Origin: Bubalus kerabau
Lineage: Eukaryota; Chordata; Mammalia; Artiodactyla; Bovidae
Direction: 5' to 3'
Length of the DNA stretch: 64,000 nucleotides
Assembly: GCF_029407905.1 (NCBI RefSeq)
Contig: NC_073645.1
Span: 46,067,501-46,131,500 of the forward strand
Below the pieces are notes generated by a model, which had not been told where the DNA came from, made no database searches, and saw nothing but the letters and a program-made list of their open reading frames with translations. The translations under genes were made by a program, and so were the position numbers. Each line of letters begins with the position of its first letter. Position 1 is the first letter of the stretch. Below are positions 43,209 to 54,239 of this stretch, in pieces.

Positions 43209-43595
43209 TGCCGGGGTCCAGCCCCGGCTGATCCAGGGTATTCGAAGGAGAGACGGCTAGGCGACCTATTCAAATGTTAATTAGAGATAATAAAGAGGAA
43301 TAGAATGAGGATAGCTCAGTAGGAAAATTCAGTGGAGAAAAGAAGCTGAGTGGCTTGGTTTACGCAGAAAATCAATATAACCCGTGACACCAGGTTAGCT
43401 CTGACCACGGAGGCCGCAGGCACCCTCTCGAATAGCGGAAGGTGCCCCACCTTAGACACCTTCTCGAGTGGGTCTTAGAAGCCCAGGCAAATAAATGGTC
43501 GCAGAGGACATCCACGCTCCAGATGGACACTCAGCTGGAAGTTAAAGGGAAGAATGACATGGGGAGACCAAGCGTTGGTGAGCAAGGCCCATAGC

Positions 43596-43601
43596 TTTAT
43601 T
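43596..43601 (-). terminator. LTR polyadenylation signal AATAAA
   Basis: Plus-strand TTTATT reads AATAAA on the minus strand, in the position expected for the R region of the LTR. Confidence 0.7.
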
Positions 43602-43612
43602 TTCAATAGGGG

Positions 43613-43620
43613 CTTTTATA
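43613..43620 (-). promoter_or_regulatory. TATA box of the LTR (TATAAAAG)
   Basis: On the minus strand TATAAAAG precedes the polyadenylation signal by about 12 bases. Transcription would start about 30 bases downstream and run toward lower coordinates. Confidence 0.7.
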
Positions 43621-44637
43621 CCCTAAGTTACACATAGAGGACAATAGGGGATGCAAAATCAGCAGTCTTTGATGCTTATCAAAAACCAGGGTTTCTTTCC
43701 TGCAGATTTATCGTATACAAATGGTTTAGGTGATTTACATCATCTTCTGGCCAGAGGCCTATTAACATTTTATGACTCTTGACAAGCACTTATCAACAAA
43801 GACTTATTTTCTCTAAGAGTAATTATTCTAAGGTTTGGCGCCATCTTCCGAAGATAAGATTACGTTCCTATAGGGTGGATGTGTAATGGGTTTACAAAGG
43901 AAAGAATTTACTACCTTAAGGGTCTAAAGTTACTAACACCAAGGCCACTACTTATTTTTTCTACATACCAACTATATTAATTAATGCACATTCAAGGATA
44001 CAATTCAGGGGATGTGAAAACTTGGCAACAAACATTGGCTCATCAATGAAATCTTTTACTAGTTTTATTCTGACAGTTTCTAATTCTCTGAGAGGCTCTA
44101 AGCTATTTGAATATCTTAAGCTTCCCGTGCCTCTGGAGGCTGGGAGACTGTAAACAACCGTATGCATAGCTGTAGGTGTCCAGGTAAACTTGTCAGGCGA
44201 GTTAGAGAGCCATCTGAGGGGTTTGGATTTAAACACTCCTAATTGCCCAGGAACTTTATTAATTGGAGCTGTAAGTTAACTCTTTGACAGAGAGAGTGAG
44301 ATGGTGGTGGGGGACAGCCCCCAGTAAAGTCAGAGGTGAGAGCACAAAGCAATAAAGTAGGCAGACTCTGGTTTTTTGGGGGGTAGATGCTCGAGAATAT
44401 CCGGGGGCACTCCCGAGGCTCGATCCCGCCTTTGCGTATGCCGAGCCCCCTTCCTCATGACCTTTGTCACGAGTGGAATGTCTCTCGCCGGCTCCCGGCA
44501 TCTACACCCCAGCCCAGGCCACTGGCTCCTACATCCAGCCTGGCATCCTCTCCCCACCTTTCCCCACAACGCCTACCCACCAGGTCTGCTCAGCTTGAAC
44601 CCCCTACTGCCTTGCTCCTGCTTTTCCCTCTTTGTTT

Positions 44638-44774
44638 TTAAAAATCTTTCTTTCTTTCCTGCAAGCAGGTCTTGGTTTCAGCTTGTGGCCTCTAGTTCCC
44701 TGACCAGGGATTGAACCCAGGCCTGCTGCATTGGGAGCGAGGAGTCTTAGCCACTGGACCACCAAGGAAGTCCC
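44638..44774 (-). mobile_element. CHR-type SINE (antisense)
   Basis: Reversed CHR: GCTTGTGGCCTCTAGTTCCCTGACCAGGGATTGAACCC, then GAGTCTTAGCCACTGGACCACCAAGGAAGTCCC. A CTTTCTTTCTTTCC tract precedes it. Confidence 0.9.
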
Positions 44775-44949
44775 TTCCTCTTAGCATTCATACACAGAGT
44801 GTGCTCTCCCAAGTGCCCACCCTGTACCCCAGGGACACCTGTGAATGACCTTCAGCGTCCACTTCCTGTGCATGTGGGCAGAGTCAGCCCCACCTTCCTG
44901 GGGGCCTCGCTTGTACCAACATGCACCATCGCCTAATTGTGGCAGCAGC

Positions 44950-45125
44950 CCTCCCGTGAGTATCATCTCACAACAGCCCTCTGGGTTGGATGCTTTTATC
45001 ATCCCCATTTTACAGATGAGGAAACTGAGGCCCAGAAAGGTGAATTCACTCAAAAAGCCGCCAGCTAGTCAGCGTTGGGGTTGGGATGCAAACTTCAGAC
45101 CATCTGAGTACAGAGCTGGTTTCAC
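44950..45125 (-). mobile_element. MIR SINE (antisense), well preserved
   Basis: ATCATCTCACAACAGCCCTCTGG, ATGCTTTTATCATCCCCATTTTACAGATGAGGAAACTGAGGCCCAGAAAGG and CCAGCTAGTCAGCG, TGGGATGCAAACTTCAGACC show most of the MIR in reverse orientation. The best-preserved MIR in the window. Confidence 0.9.
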
Positions 45126-45971
45126 TTTGCTCTGTCACCCCCGGGAGATCCTGGCCCAAATGGGCATGTGTGCAGGCATGTGCCTTCCCCTCAAGTCATC
45201 CCCTGATGACCTCAGCTCATGACAGATGCAGCAGCAGGATACAGCTACACAGCAGGTTGGAAGTAGCACAGTGACCCACTCCGCAGCAGAGTGTGAATCC
45301 TTGCCAGCTTCTCTGACCACACAGAGAGGGCAGTGGAGCAGGCCCACCTCTGTACGACTGATTCCTGCTTCCTACTGGTCACCTGGCCTCAGTTTGCTCG
45401 TTTCATCAACTCCAAAACCTCAGGGCCAGGAAAAGCAGAGCAAAGATGATTTTGCTCCAGCCAAACACTCTGAGCTGAGCACTCCAACTCCCAGACTGAT
45501 CAGGAACCTTGCTCTGCAGTGGAAGAAAAGGAGGAAACTGGCCTCCGGTTGATGGGTTAGTCTGCACTGGCTGTCAGAGGAAGTCAAACAGACATCCTGC
45601 TACCGAGGGCGTGTCCTCTCAGGTAACCCGTGGTTAGGATGTTGCCATTGGCCAGGAGACTGTAAATCTCAGGCATTGCATTTTTATTCCTATCTGTGAG
45701 TGATAAGCCTGATTGGAGAAAAGAGGCTTGGGAGGTTCACCCAGTGTCTGCACTCCTGGTCCAGCAGGGTGAGCGGGCTGGGGGAGCCATGCCAACCTGG
45801 GAACTTCTCCTGGAGCAGAGCTGCTGGGTTGAAGGAGAGAGTGGGGGCCAGAAACATGGTACCCACAGCTGTGACATCAGGATGGGCAACAGGGCAGGAC
45901 AATCTGACCTGCTCCGGGAGGGGCCATCTGCCACGGATTCTCTATAAACTCCTCACTGGACCTGTGCGTTT
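45126..45971. other. Unique non-coding sequence
   Basis: No repeat or exon recognised. The 108-codon plus-strand frame at 45226-45552 lacks any domain. Confidence 0.4.
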
Positions 45972-46130
45972 TCAGTAACTCAGTCATTCTGACTCTTTTG
46001 CCACCCTGGGGACTGTAGCCCACCAGGCTCCTCTGTCCGTGGGATTTCCCAGGCAAGAATGCTGGAGTGGGCTTCCATTTCCTTCTCCAGGGGATCTTCC
46101 TGACCCAGGGATCAAACCCGTGTCTCCTAC
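45972..46130 (-). mobile_element. Bov-tA SINE (antisense), head truncated
   Basis: TTCAGTAACTCAGTCATTCTGACTC, GGGGACTGTAGCCCACCAGGC, GAATGCTGGAGTGGGCTTCC and CAGGGATCAAACCCGTGTCTCCTAC. The rest of the reversed tRNA-like head is missing, with MIR sequence following directly. Confidence 0.92.
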
Positions 46131-46320
46131 ATAAGGAATGTTTCCTGAGTGCCTCCTGTGTGTGCTGAGCTCTTTAGGCATCTGTGTTATTTATCCTCAC
46201 CATAACCAGGGATCATGTTTCTGTTTTACAAAGAGGAAAGCTGAATTCGGATGGTACCATGACTGGCTCAACGCCGGCAGCCAGTAGGCAATGTCACCGG
46301 CTCGATGTGAATTCAGCTGT
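46131..46320 (-). mobile_element. MIR SINE (antisense)
   Basis: GTGCCTCCTGTGTGTGCTGAGCTC, TTATTTATCCTCACCATAACC, TTTCTGTTTTACAAAGAGGAAAGCTGA and GGCAGCCAGTAGGCAATG keep the MIR order in reverse. The Bov-tA at 45972 abuts it, probably inserted at its 3' end. Confidence 0.75.
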
Positions 46321-47040
46321 GAGTAAAAGAGATATTCAACCGACAGTGGCTTAGAAAACAGGGAACAATTTTTCCCACACCCAACGACGTCTGGAGGTAG
46401 CCAGATGTGTGTGGCAGGAAGGCTGGAGAAAGAGCTATGGTTGGGGGTTTCTGCGCTTCTAAGCCAGGACCAGACCTTGGGAGGAAGGGACCTCTTTGCG
46501 AGACCTAAATAAAGTCAGAGTGTTTCATGAGGCATTGGTGCCCCAGGATGGGTTCCGTGTGAGTCACACTGAAGGATGGGGGCTCACCAGAGAGGGGCAG
46601 CCATTGCAGAGCTGAAAGACTCTCCCTCAGGATTCCCTTGGAAAACACTTACCCACAACCGCGCCTGAAGACCCCACCCATCAGTCACAGGTGTCTCATA
46701 CCCAGGGGCCTTGATGTGTCCAGTTCTGCAAGACCCCTTCACAGTCAGCTTCCCAGACTCCCAGAGCAGAGACCCAGGCTTCCTCCTGGAAGAGTCTGAC
46801 TCCCCCATTCTGGAAATCAGGCTCCTTGAAGGCAGGCATGGAGTCACGCACCTCACTTCACTCCTTCAAGCCCCGGGAGGGAGATGTGTATCCAGCAGCC
46901 CCAGTGACTGGCAATTTCTCAAGGAGTCTCACCAGAGAGGCAGTTCAGATGGGCTTGCCTGTGGGGAAGCACGGAAGTAATCAGGCGCATAATTTTCATT
47001 ACTTTCAAGTGATTAGATGTGTAACACAGTAATTATTGAA
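46321..47040. other. Unique non-coding sequence
   Basis: No exon recognised. 46340-46420 (GACAGTGGCTTAGAAAACAGGG) may be an old repeat edge. 46980-47040 is AT-rich with TAATTATTG and GATTAGATG motifs. The 46584-46856 minus-strand frame (90 codons) has no domain. Confidence 0.35.
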
Positions 47041-47340
47041 ATATTAAAATTTTAGGTAAAGAAGCATAGTCCCCACTACTACACTTTGACATACAGCTTT
47101 CCTCTCTTTTTCATACATACCCAGAGAGATTTTAAAAACAAAACTGAGAGACTACTGCCTGTTTAGTTTTTCTCTTTATGGATATATAAAACACATCGTA
47201 AGCATTTTTCCATACCAGTCATTGTTTTCTTGCAAAAACATTTTCAGTGACCGGTTAGGGCTCTAGCGTATGCGTGCTCACCATCTTTATCACCCACTCC
47301 CGATTGTTGGCTTTCAGTGTGTGTTTTAAAGCTGTCTCAC
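47041..47340 (-). mobile_element. L1M segment (antisense), left part
   Basis: GAAGCATTTTTCCATACCAGTCATTG style sequence (here at 47199-47224) and CTTTATCACCCACTCCCGATTG match the antisense 3' ORF2 or UTR region of old L1s. Interrupted at 47341 by a younger L1 and resuming at 47564. Confidence 0.55.
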
Positions 47341-47554
47341 TATTCTAGACAGCTAGTAGGAAGCTGCGCGAGAGCAGAGGGAGCTCAGCTGGTTGCTCTG
47401 TGACTACCTAGAGGGGTGGGGTGGGTTGGGGGCAAGGGAGGCTTAAGACGGAGGGGAAATTTGTATACACACAACTGACTCACTCTCGTACAACGGAAAC
47501 TAACACGACATTGTAAAGCAACTGTACTCCAATTCAAATGTTTTTTTTAAAAAA
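47341..47554 (+). mobile_element. Ruminant L1 3' end with target duplication
   Basis: CAGCTAGTAGGAAGCTGCGCG, AGGGAGCTCAGCTGGTTGCTCTGTGACTACCTAGAGGGG and CTAACACGACATTGTAAAGCAACTGTACTCC, ending in A-rich DNA. CTGTCTCAC is duplicated at 47332-47340 and 47555-47563. This is a strongly 5'-truncated insertion into an old antisense L1M. Confidence 0.88.
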
Positions 47555-47563
47555 CTGTCTCAC

Positions 47564-47760
47564 CATCCTCAAACACACTGAAACATGTCCTCCTAGGTCT
47601 ATCTTGGAAAACATCTTGAATTCTTTTTTGGGGCAAATTCCTAGAAACTAAATTGTTGGGTTAGAGGGTAAGTGCGTTTTCAAGGCTTCAGGGAGTGCTG
47701 CCAAATTGCCCTCCAGAAAGATTAGATCAGCGTGTCCTACCAGGAAATGAGAGTGGGAAA
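47564..47760 (-). mobile_element. L1M segment (antisense), right part
   Basis: GGCAAATTCCTAGAAACTAAATTGTTGGGTTAGAGGG and GCTGCCAAATTGCCCTCCAGAAAG are classic reverse-strand L1M landmarks continuing the element at 47041. Confidence 0.75.
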
Positions 47761-48361
47761 GACATCTATTTAGATATTAGCCGTGTTCTTGGCTCTCTCC
47801 TATCTTAAAAAAAAAAAAATTTTCCTTCCAGGAGTCTTGCAAGGTTAATGAATGTATTCATTTCTTGTGGGTAAATCATTTGTGAAATTGAGACATCCCT
47901 TGGAATGCAGTGCTGTACATCTGACGCTTGTAACAGGGACCCAGTAAACACTGGGCAAGGGAAGTCAGGCATAAGAAACACATTAACAATACTTCTCCCA
48001 CAGACCTGGCCACACCCGGGAGGAGATTATAGTTGGATTTTCAGACTGCGTCAGTTTCAGGGCCCCACTGGGGATCTCCCAGATTTCTAAAATGTTTGTC
48101 CCACAAACTAGCGTAGGACGACTCCAGTCCTGCAACGCACCAAGGCTAGGATCCGCTGACCGGATGGGTGTGCCCAAGAGCATGGGGGGTCTACTTTCAG
48201 AACCCAAGGAAGGGGCATCTAAAGAGGACAGACAGGGCTGTCCTAGGGTGTGAGTCCCCGGGCTAATGTTGTCTTCAGGCTTCTGTCTATGTCAATAATT
48301 TGAGTCACCCCAAACCGGTGGCCCAACTGCTTATTACCCTGCCAAAAAAAAAGGACCACAC
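47761..48361. other. Unique non-coding sequence
   Basis: No exon recognised. A-runs lie at 47807-47819 and 48343-48352. Confidence 0.4.
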
Positions 48362-48545
48362 CAGAAATGAAAATCAAAACCACTACGAGATATCTCCTCA
48401 TATTTTTTAGGAGTTTGGGATTAACATATCCACACTACTATATATAAAATAGGTGAGCAACAAGGAACCATGGTATATAGCACAGACAACTCTACTCAGT
48501 ATCTTACAGTAACCTGTAATGGAAAAGAATCTGAAAAATCTTTTT
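48362..48545 (+). mobile_element. L1 3' region (sense), internally deleted
   Basis: GAAATGAAAATCAAAACCACTACGAGATATC is L1 ORF2 3' sequence. It joins directly to the ruminant L1 3' end (GGAGTTTGGGATTAACATATCC, GTATATAGCACAGACAACTC, CTGTAATGGAAAAGAATCTG). About half a kilobase normally lying between these parts is missing. Confidence 0.75.
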
Positions 48546-49419
48546 CTGTCATTCATGAGAATTGGTAACAAACCGTCGACAAGCCTAAGCTGAGACTATT
48601 TTGTTTGTTTGGAGACTGTTGTTTTTAAATACATTTTGTCTTCTCCATTTCCAAAGGGAAAATAACTAGAAAGAAACCTCTTCCAGGCCCTCCACCCCAA
48701 ATTCCAAAACTATTTGATCCTTGCTCAAAGATGTCCACTTTGGACAGAGACAGCAGATATTGAAAACAGGGACTGGCTCAAAGCTGTAAATTCCTAAGAC
48801 CCTCGGGCCAGAGCAAGAAATTAGGAGCTACAGTCAAGAAGAAATCAGACCCAACTTCATCAGAGTCACCAACACTTTCTCTGTTTTGACTTCCCTGTTG
48901 ATGCAGACAGCTTGAAAGCTCTCTGATGGGAGGGAGTGGGTTCTGCACATCAGAGGGTCTGTCATCACTGAGGAGTGGGGAAGAGGAGGACACCTGCCAG
49001 CAGTGCTTCCGTGGGAGCAGAGGTGCACACCTGGTCAACAGCTGCATCTCTGGGGGCTTGCTGAGCAACGAGCCAACTGGTCTACCTGTGACTCTCATCA
49101 CCATTTCTCTTATCACGTGGAGACATTGTCTTCCCATGATCTACTGTCTCAGGTCTTATAAATGCCAGAATCTGAGACTGGGGAGCTGAGAAGGCTATAA
49201 GAGATCCACAGGATACAGTCAAACCCCTTTCTACCCCCTCTGGTCTACAGATGGGAAGGCTTTGTGGAAGCTGCTTTCTCTCCTCACCTGCAACTAAGAG
49301 CCGGGTTCTCACTTCTTGTGGCTAAGGTGCCAGTGGCTACCATGCCCTGCATGCTCCATCCTTGGCTCTGCACGAAGGGCACTGCATGATAGCTCTGGAA
49401 GGGCTATCAGCTTGCCTTT
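48546..49419. other. Unique non-coding sequence
   Basis: No repeat or exon recognised. The 119-codon minus-strand frame 48778-49137 has no domain. Confidence 0.4.
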
Positions 49420-49530
49420 CACACACTTAGGGAAACTGAAGCTTAATAACTGGAGCCCAGGGAGGTTACCCAAGTTGCCTGAAATTACAGAGCTGCTCAC
49501 TGTCAGCTGGGATCTGAGCTTTACTTGAGT
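49420..49530 (-). mobile_element. MIR fragment (antisense)
   Basis: GGGAAACTGAAGCTTAATAACTGGAGCCCAGGGAGGTTACCCAAGTTGCCTGAAATTACAGAGCTGC is reversed MIR with a small insertion. Confidence 0.6.
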
Positions 49531-50144
49531 GACATGTGTTTCCACCACATGATACAGGTTGTTGAGGTGAAAGACTCAGCACAGCGGGTTTCTAGAAGTC
49601 AGTCACTTGCTCTAGGGACTGACAGCATTACCCTTGTGTCCAGCCCAAATCCCCTGAACCAAGGGAAACCCATCTCTTTTCGGGTCTTTTGCTGACAAAG
49701 AAGGTGCATAAGTAAATTCCACTGGCCGTGGGATGCTTCCAAGCACACCAGGGCACTCAAGCTTGGCCTCCAAGGTATTGTTGATCCATACCTTCCATGC
49801 CATCTACACCTCTTCCAGCTGGGGTCAGAGTCAATGCTGGAGATCAACAGTGACTCATCCTTACACACCCAGGCCTTCAGTCCAAGTCCAGCAGATGAGA
49901 GAGCCCATAGTCGTGGGGACACTGGGTTCTGCCTTCCCTCCCCTGGAGCCTGGGGACCCCTCCTCCATCCACAAAAGCTGACCCTCCTGGCCGATCCCTA
50001 CATTTTCCCTGAGGCACCAGATTTGCTTGCTCTCCTTCTGTGGGCCCATACCCAGGGGCTTCCCTCCTAACCTGAGCTCCATTCCACCAGCATGGGGGGA
50101 ACCAAGGCAGGACAGAGGTTTGACAGCACGGATTTTAGAGGCAG
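49531..50144. other. Unique non-coding sequence
   Basis: No repeat or exon recognised. Overlapping frames of up to 129 codons on both strands near 49861-50250 have no domain. Confidence 0.4.
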
Positions 50145-50380
50145 CAACCTGGGAGCTGCCAGACATTGGCTCTGGGGACTTGACCTCCCTGAGTGTGAGT
50201 GTGTGTCCCTGACCCCAGGAGGCTGTTGTGACAGAGAAATGGAATAACACATGTGACCGTGCACTGGTCCGGGATAGGGACCCATTGCTTCAGATTCGTT
50301 TCCTTTACTGCATGTCCCTGAGGAACCCAGAGACACCGAATGAAATTATAAGTGCCCAGCACAGTTCCCTGCACCAGCAG
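50145..50380 (+). mobile_element. MIR SINE (sense), decayed
   Basis: GGACTTGACCTCCCTGAGTGTGAG, GGCTGTTGTGACAGAGAAATGGAATAACACATGTGACCGTGCACTGG and AAGTGCCCAGCACAGTTCCCTGCACC keep the MIR order, with an unrelated 60-80 base stretch between the last two motifs. Confidence 0.5.
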
Positions 50381-51314
50381 ACTCTCAACAGAGTCTCCCT
50401 TCTTCCTGCCGTGCCTCATTCTCCACTTGGGTTTTCAGTTGAGGATGATGTGGTGGAACCTTGTGCCCACAAATGCAGCCTGTCTCAGAAGCCACAGTGG
50501 GAGTGGGTGTAACGGTTGAGATCAGGTAGGTCAAGGCCAGGCCCCCAGCGGCTTCCTCGGGCCCCTTGCCAGCTGGGATTCGAGGCTCAATGTGGACCTG
50601 GCTCAAAGCATCTGAGCAGATGCTGTCAGTGCTTAGCGTCTGCCCGCCCATCTCCGTCCCCGCCAGTCCCCTGAGGAGCCTCCCAAATCTCCCTCCACTC
50701 CTCGGGCTGCGCTTTAACTAGCATCCATTCCATCCATTCCATAATCTGCTCCTCTTACTAAAAATAACACCCGGGCAGCAGAGTCCTTGAGAAAGAGGAG
50801 TTCTGTGTTAGAGTTCCCAGCTCTGGGTTAGAACATCCTTCTCTGGTTGGGTCAGGGGCTCCCATGGGAGACGGCAAGGCTGGGAGCCCCAGCAAATCTC
50901 CCATGTCCAGGAGGGTTGGAGGGGTGGGCCGTGCCGCTAAGGGGGCTCCCCAGTGGGGTGACAGCAGGGTTTCAACCCCTTCCATGGCGCCAGCTCTCTA
51001 TTATGGCCCGTTTCCATCTCCCGGCAGACAGCTCTGACAAAAGGTCTTTTTGCTTTCACCCAGTCCCCCCACAGCATAAAACCATTGACTGATATCAAAA
51101 TGGTCATCTCACTTGGGCCTTCATCATTTTTCAATTTTCCGAGTGGCTGCCTCCAGCACGTTGTATTACAGAGGAGGACAGAGCTGCACGAGGCATCCAA
51201 GCAGCCGTCTGCTCAGCCCCGAGGTTTGTCAGGGTCCCGCCCGGCCAGGTCCACTTTAGCTGTTAACAGGCTTCTTCTGGAACGCAGTTGACCGAAGGAG
51301 TTCAGTGTACAGGT
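50381..51314. other. Unique non-coding sequence
   Basis: No repeat or exon recognised. A tandem CCATTCCATCCATTCCAT is at 50724-50741. Open frames up to 94 codons lack domains. Confidence 0.4.
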
Positions 51315-51500
51315 CTGGGAGTGGAAAGGACCCGGGTTTGCATGCTGGCTCTGGCGTTAGGGGAACCTCACCTCTTTTTTTGTCATCTGTTTTGGCCTCA
51401 ATTTTGCCATCTGTAAAATGGGGTTTACAAAGTAAGGAGATGGGACACCTACCTCACAGGCTCATGTGAGATACTCCACACACAGTGCTCAGCCCAGAGG
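51315..51500 (+). mobile_element. MIR SINE (sense)
   Basis: GGGTTTGCATGCTGGCTCTGGCG, GGCCTCAATTTTGCCATCTGTAAAATGGGGTTTAC, CCTACCTCACAGGCTCATGTGAG and CACAGTGCTCAGCCCAGAGGG show a MIR from tRNA-derived head to 3' end. Confidence 0.85.
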
Positions 51501-51599
51501 GACCGTGTCAGTGTGTTTTCATTATAATCATTAACATATTCACCATGAGTATTTTTTTGAACAGGACTTGGGGGAAATTATTCTTTTCCTACTTGGCCT

Positions 51600-51797
51600 C
51601 TGTTGTTGTTTTCCATTTGCTAAGTCATGTCCGACTCTTTCCAACGCCATGGACTACAGCATGCCAGGCTCCCCTGTCCTTTACTGTCTCCTGGAGTTTG
51701 CTCAGATTCATGTCCATTGAGTCGATGATGCCATCCAACCATCTCATCCTCTGCTGCTCCCTACTCCTTTTGCCTTAGATCTTTCCCAGCATCAGGA
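51600..51797 (-). mobile_element. BovB LINE 3' end (antisense)
   Basis: GTTGTTGTTTTCCATTTGC then TAAGTCATGTCCGACTCTTTCC to CTTTCCCAGCATCAGG, about 200 bases, 5'-truncated. Confidence 0.92.
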
Positions 51798-52765
51798 ATG
51801 GACTCTAAACAGGAAGCTACTCTTTGGGCTAAAGGGGGATCAACCCCTGAACCCCACTCCATCCTCCTGTCTCTCACTGACATTACCTGGGCTCCTGCAG
51901 GAAGGAAAGCATAGCAGAGTGGTGGGCACCAGGCAGTGGGTAACAGGGGAACACAGCACCAGGCACATCAGTGAACGAGCCACCGGGCAGGACCAGGTGG
52001 AGTTAAGTCACGACTCAAATCTCTCTCTTCTTTGATGCCAACCTCCTCCCTCTAAGGAAAGGACCTCAAGAGTAAGGGAAGCGTGGGTAGAGTCACATCT
52101 TCCCAAGCCAAGCAGGCCTGGGAAGTTAATGAACTTGGCTGGGGGCCTCAGGAGTCCATGAAGATGGTCAGTGGACTAGGAATGGGATCCATCCGATTGT
52201 ATTGAGCACTCTGAGTGCAAGAGGAGAGCTCCCAGGGAGCACCCGTGGCAGCTGGGGAGGAGATGGAGTGACTGCCTGCCATGGTCCAGGAGCGACAAGA
52301 GCCACGGCCAGGGGAAGGGAGGAGAGGCAGCACCAAGGGACATGCAGTGGGAAGCAACACAGGCCACGCTCAGCCGTGGAGGAGACTGACTCCAGCTCTC
52401 CAGTCAGGCCACCAGACCCAGGGTCATTGCAGAGACAGGTCTCCTCCTTTGCTCTCCACCTCCCCGTAGAGGGGGGGTGGGCCTGGAGCTGCCCTCGGGG
52501 ACAGTGCTGGGATCTCCCCATCCCCTAATTCCAGCACTGCTTCCAAGGCCCTCCCGATGGAGCTGGCAATTTTAATGGAAAGGATTAGAGGTTGTACTGT
52601 AAGCCGTGGAGGCCCAAACAGCTCTGGGCACTGTTGACATTACATTCTGGAACCCTTTGGAAAAGGAGCCAACAGATCCAGGCCTAGTAACTAACAGAGT
52701 TTCCGCTTTGTTTCCTGCACAGCAGACCAGATGCCATTCCTGCTGGAGCAGGGGTCCATGGAGTC
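51798..52765. other. Unique non-coding sequence
   Basis: No repeat or exon recognised. Overlapping open frames around 52168-52528 (up to 117 codons, both strands) have no domain. Confidence 0.4.
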
Positions 52766-52850
52766 GGGCCCTGGCTTTAAACGCTCTGGGCTCTGGTGTG
52801 AACCTCAGCATCCTCATCTATAAAATGAGATCTCTGGAGACCCTTCCAGT
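52766..52850 (+). mobile_element. MIR-like fragment (sense)
   Basis: GGAGTCGGGCCCTGGCTTTAAACGC and CCTCAGCATCCTCATCTATAAAATGAGATC resemble the MIR head and 3' core in the right order, with the middle shortened. Confidence 0.5.
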
Positions 52851-54009
52851 GTGAACTATCCTGCAATTCTCACCAAGTGGCTCCTGGACTCCACACCCCC
52901 ATCCCCTGCCAAGCTTCCCCGGGGCAGACAGAGCTCCAAGGGCGCAGCAGGACTGCTCCAAACCCCAGCCACGTCTCCCGCATCCCAGCGTGATCTCTGG
53001 CTCTGGGGAATTGGAGCGTGGCTGGCAAAATGCTGCAGTCCCAGACCTGCTGCCACACTCCACACATCCGGGAAATGGACCATGATACACGCAATATCAC
53101 ATTTTAGTGGTCTGCGGCATCGACAGCGGAAGGAAGAATCACTGCTGTGGTGGCCACGGACTAACTCCTTCTTTCCTGGTGAGATCCAGTCTTCCAGTTG
53201 GATGAACTGGGGGAAGCTGTTCAGGGCTGGAGGGCAGCAAAGAGACTGTAGAGACAGTCGTGTTCTGAAGTTAGTCCTTGATTTCCATGAAAGCTTTAGG
53301 GGTTTTCATTTTTCTACGGTATCTGTCAATATGCAGGAATGTCTTGGCCTTTTGATCAAATTCAGCTCACTTTCCTTTCCTGGACTCCTTCAAAGTCTAC
53401 CAAGAGACATCACACTGTCACTGCTGCCTGGGCCCAGAATTAATAACCCTCCATGAAACAGACAACGTCTGATGACTGACATCTTCAGTATGTTAAGGGG
53501 CGCCATTAAGTCTCTTAAAATTACAGCTCTTGGGTAGTCTTCTAAAGCTAGAAAGGAACCCAGAGTCCTCCTACTCCTCCTGAGGTTCAGAGAGAAGAGG
53601 ACACTCACTCATCACCTGAGGGTCAGGGTGACAGGGGCCAGAGACCAAGACATGTTACTGCCTCACAAGTGCCCTCTTTCCTGGACCACCCTCAGGACCA
53701 GACAACCGTTTCAGGTCAGGTCCTTCCCGGTAGAGTGCTGAAAAGTGCTTAACAACCCACTGGCTGAGGAGTCATTGACTGTAGCATTAGCCAGCTTCTG
53801 TGGTGGAAGTATTCCCACCATGGCCAATTTCAAGGAACCACCATGAGGTCCCTGGAGCAGGGCTGGGGAGAAATGCTAGAAGCTCACCATTATATAGTAT
53901 CTTCACCACATAGACACGAGATGTAAATAACCTCAAAAGCATAGCTCAGAGTAAATAAATTGACAAGTGATGTTTTGACTACTTATTACCTTCAGTTTTA
54001 GTAGAATCT
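52851..54009. other. Unique non-coding sequence
   Basis: The 201-codon plus-strand frame 52851-53456 is the longest frame in the window outside simple repeats. It has no recognisable domain, its start is at the edge of a MIR-like fragment, and I find no supporting splice or promoter context. Not called as a gene. Confidence 0.4.
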
Positions 54010-54020
54010 AATTATTTTAC

Positions 54021-54228
54021 AGGCGTCCCTGGTGGCTCAGCAGTAAAGAATCTGCCTGTCAATGCAGGCAACATGGGTTTGATCCCTGGGTCAGGAAGAT
54101 CCCCTGGAGAAAGAAATAGCAACCCACTCTAGTATTCTTGCCTGGGAAATCCCATGGACAGCAAAGCCTGGAAGGCTACGGTCCATGGGGTCGCAAAAGA
54201 GTCAGACATCAGTTAGTGACTAAACAAC
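54021..54228 (+). mobile_element. Bov-tA SINE with target duplication
   Basis: Head GTCCCTGGTGGCTCAGCAG, GGGTTTGATCC and Bov-A body to GTCAGACATCAGTTAGTGAC. Flanked by AATTATTTTAC (54010-54020) and AATTATTTCAC (54229-54239), an 11-base duplication with one mismatch. Confidence 0.96.
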
Positions 54229-54239
54229 AATTATTTCAC

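Larger units (their letters stand above)
43209..44500 (-). mobile_element. Endogenous retrovirus solo LTR, 1.29 kb, minus strand
   Basis: The ends form the short inverted repeat TGCCGGG (43209-43215) and CCCGGCA (44494-44500), with TG..CA termini. On the minus strand a TATAAAAG box (plus CTTTTATA, 43613-43620) is followed by AATAAA (plus TTTATT, 43596-43601), the usual U3/R arrangement. The R/U5 side is at 43209-43600 and U3 at 43620-44500. Its length suits betaretrovirus-like (class II, ERVK) elements of ruminants. No gag, pol or env lies beside it, so it is a solo LTR. Flanking hexamers ACACAT and TCTACA do not match, so there is no visible target duplication. Confidence 0.85.

Noticed and set aside
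52851..53456. 201-codon plus-strand open frame
   Set aside because: No recognisable domain, no promoter or splice support, starts at the edge of a MIR-like fragment; length is possible by chance in 64 kb.
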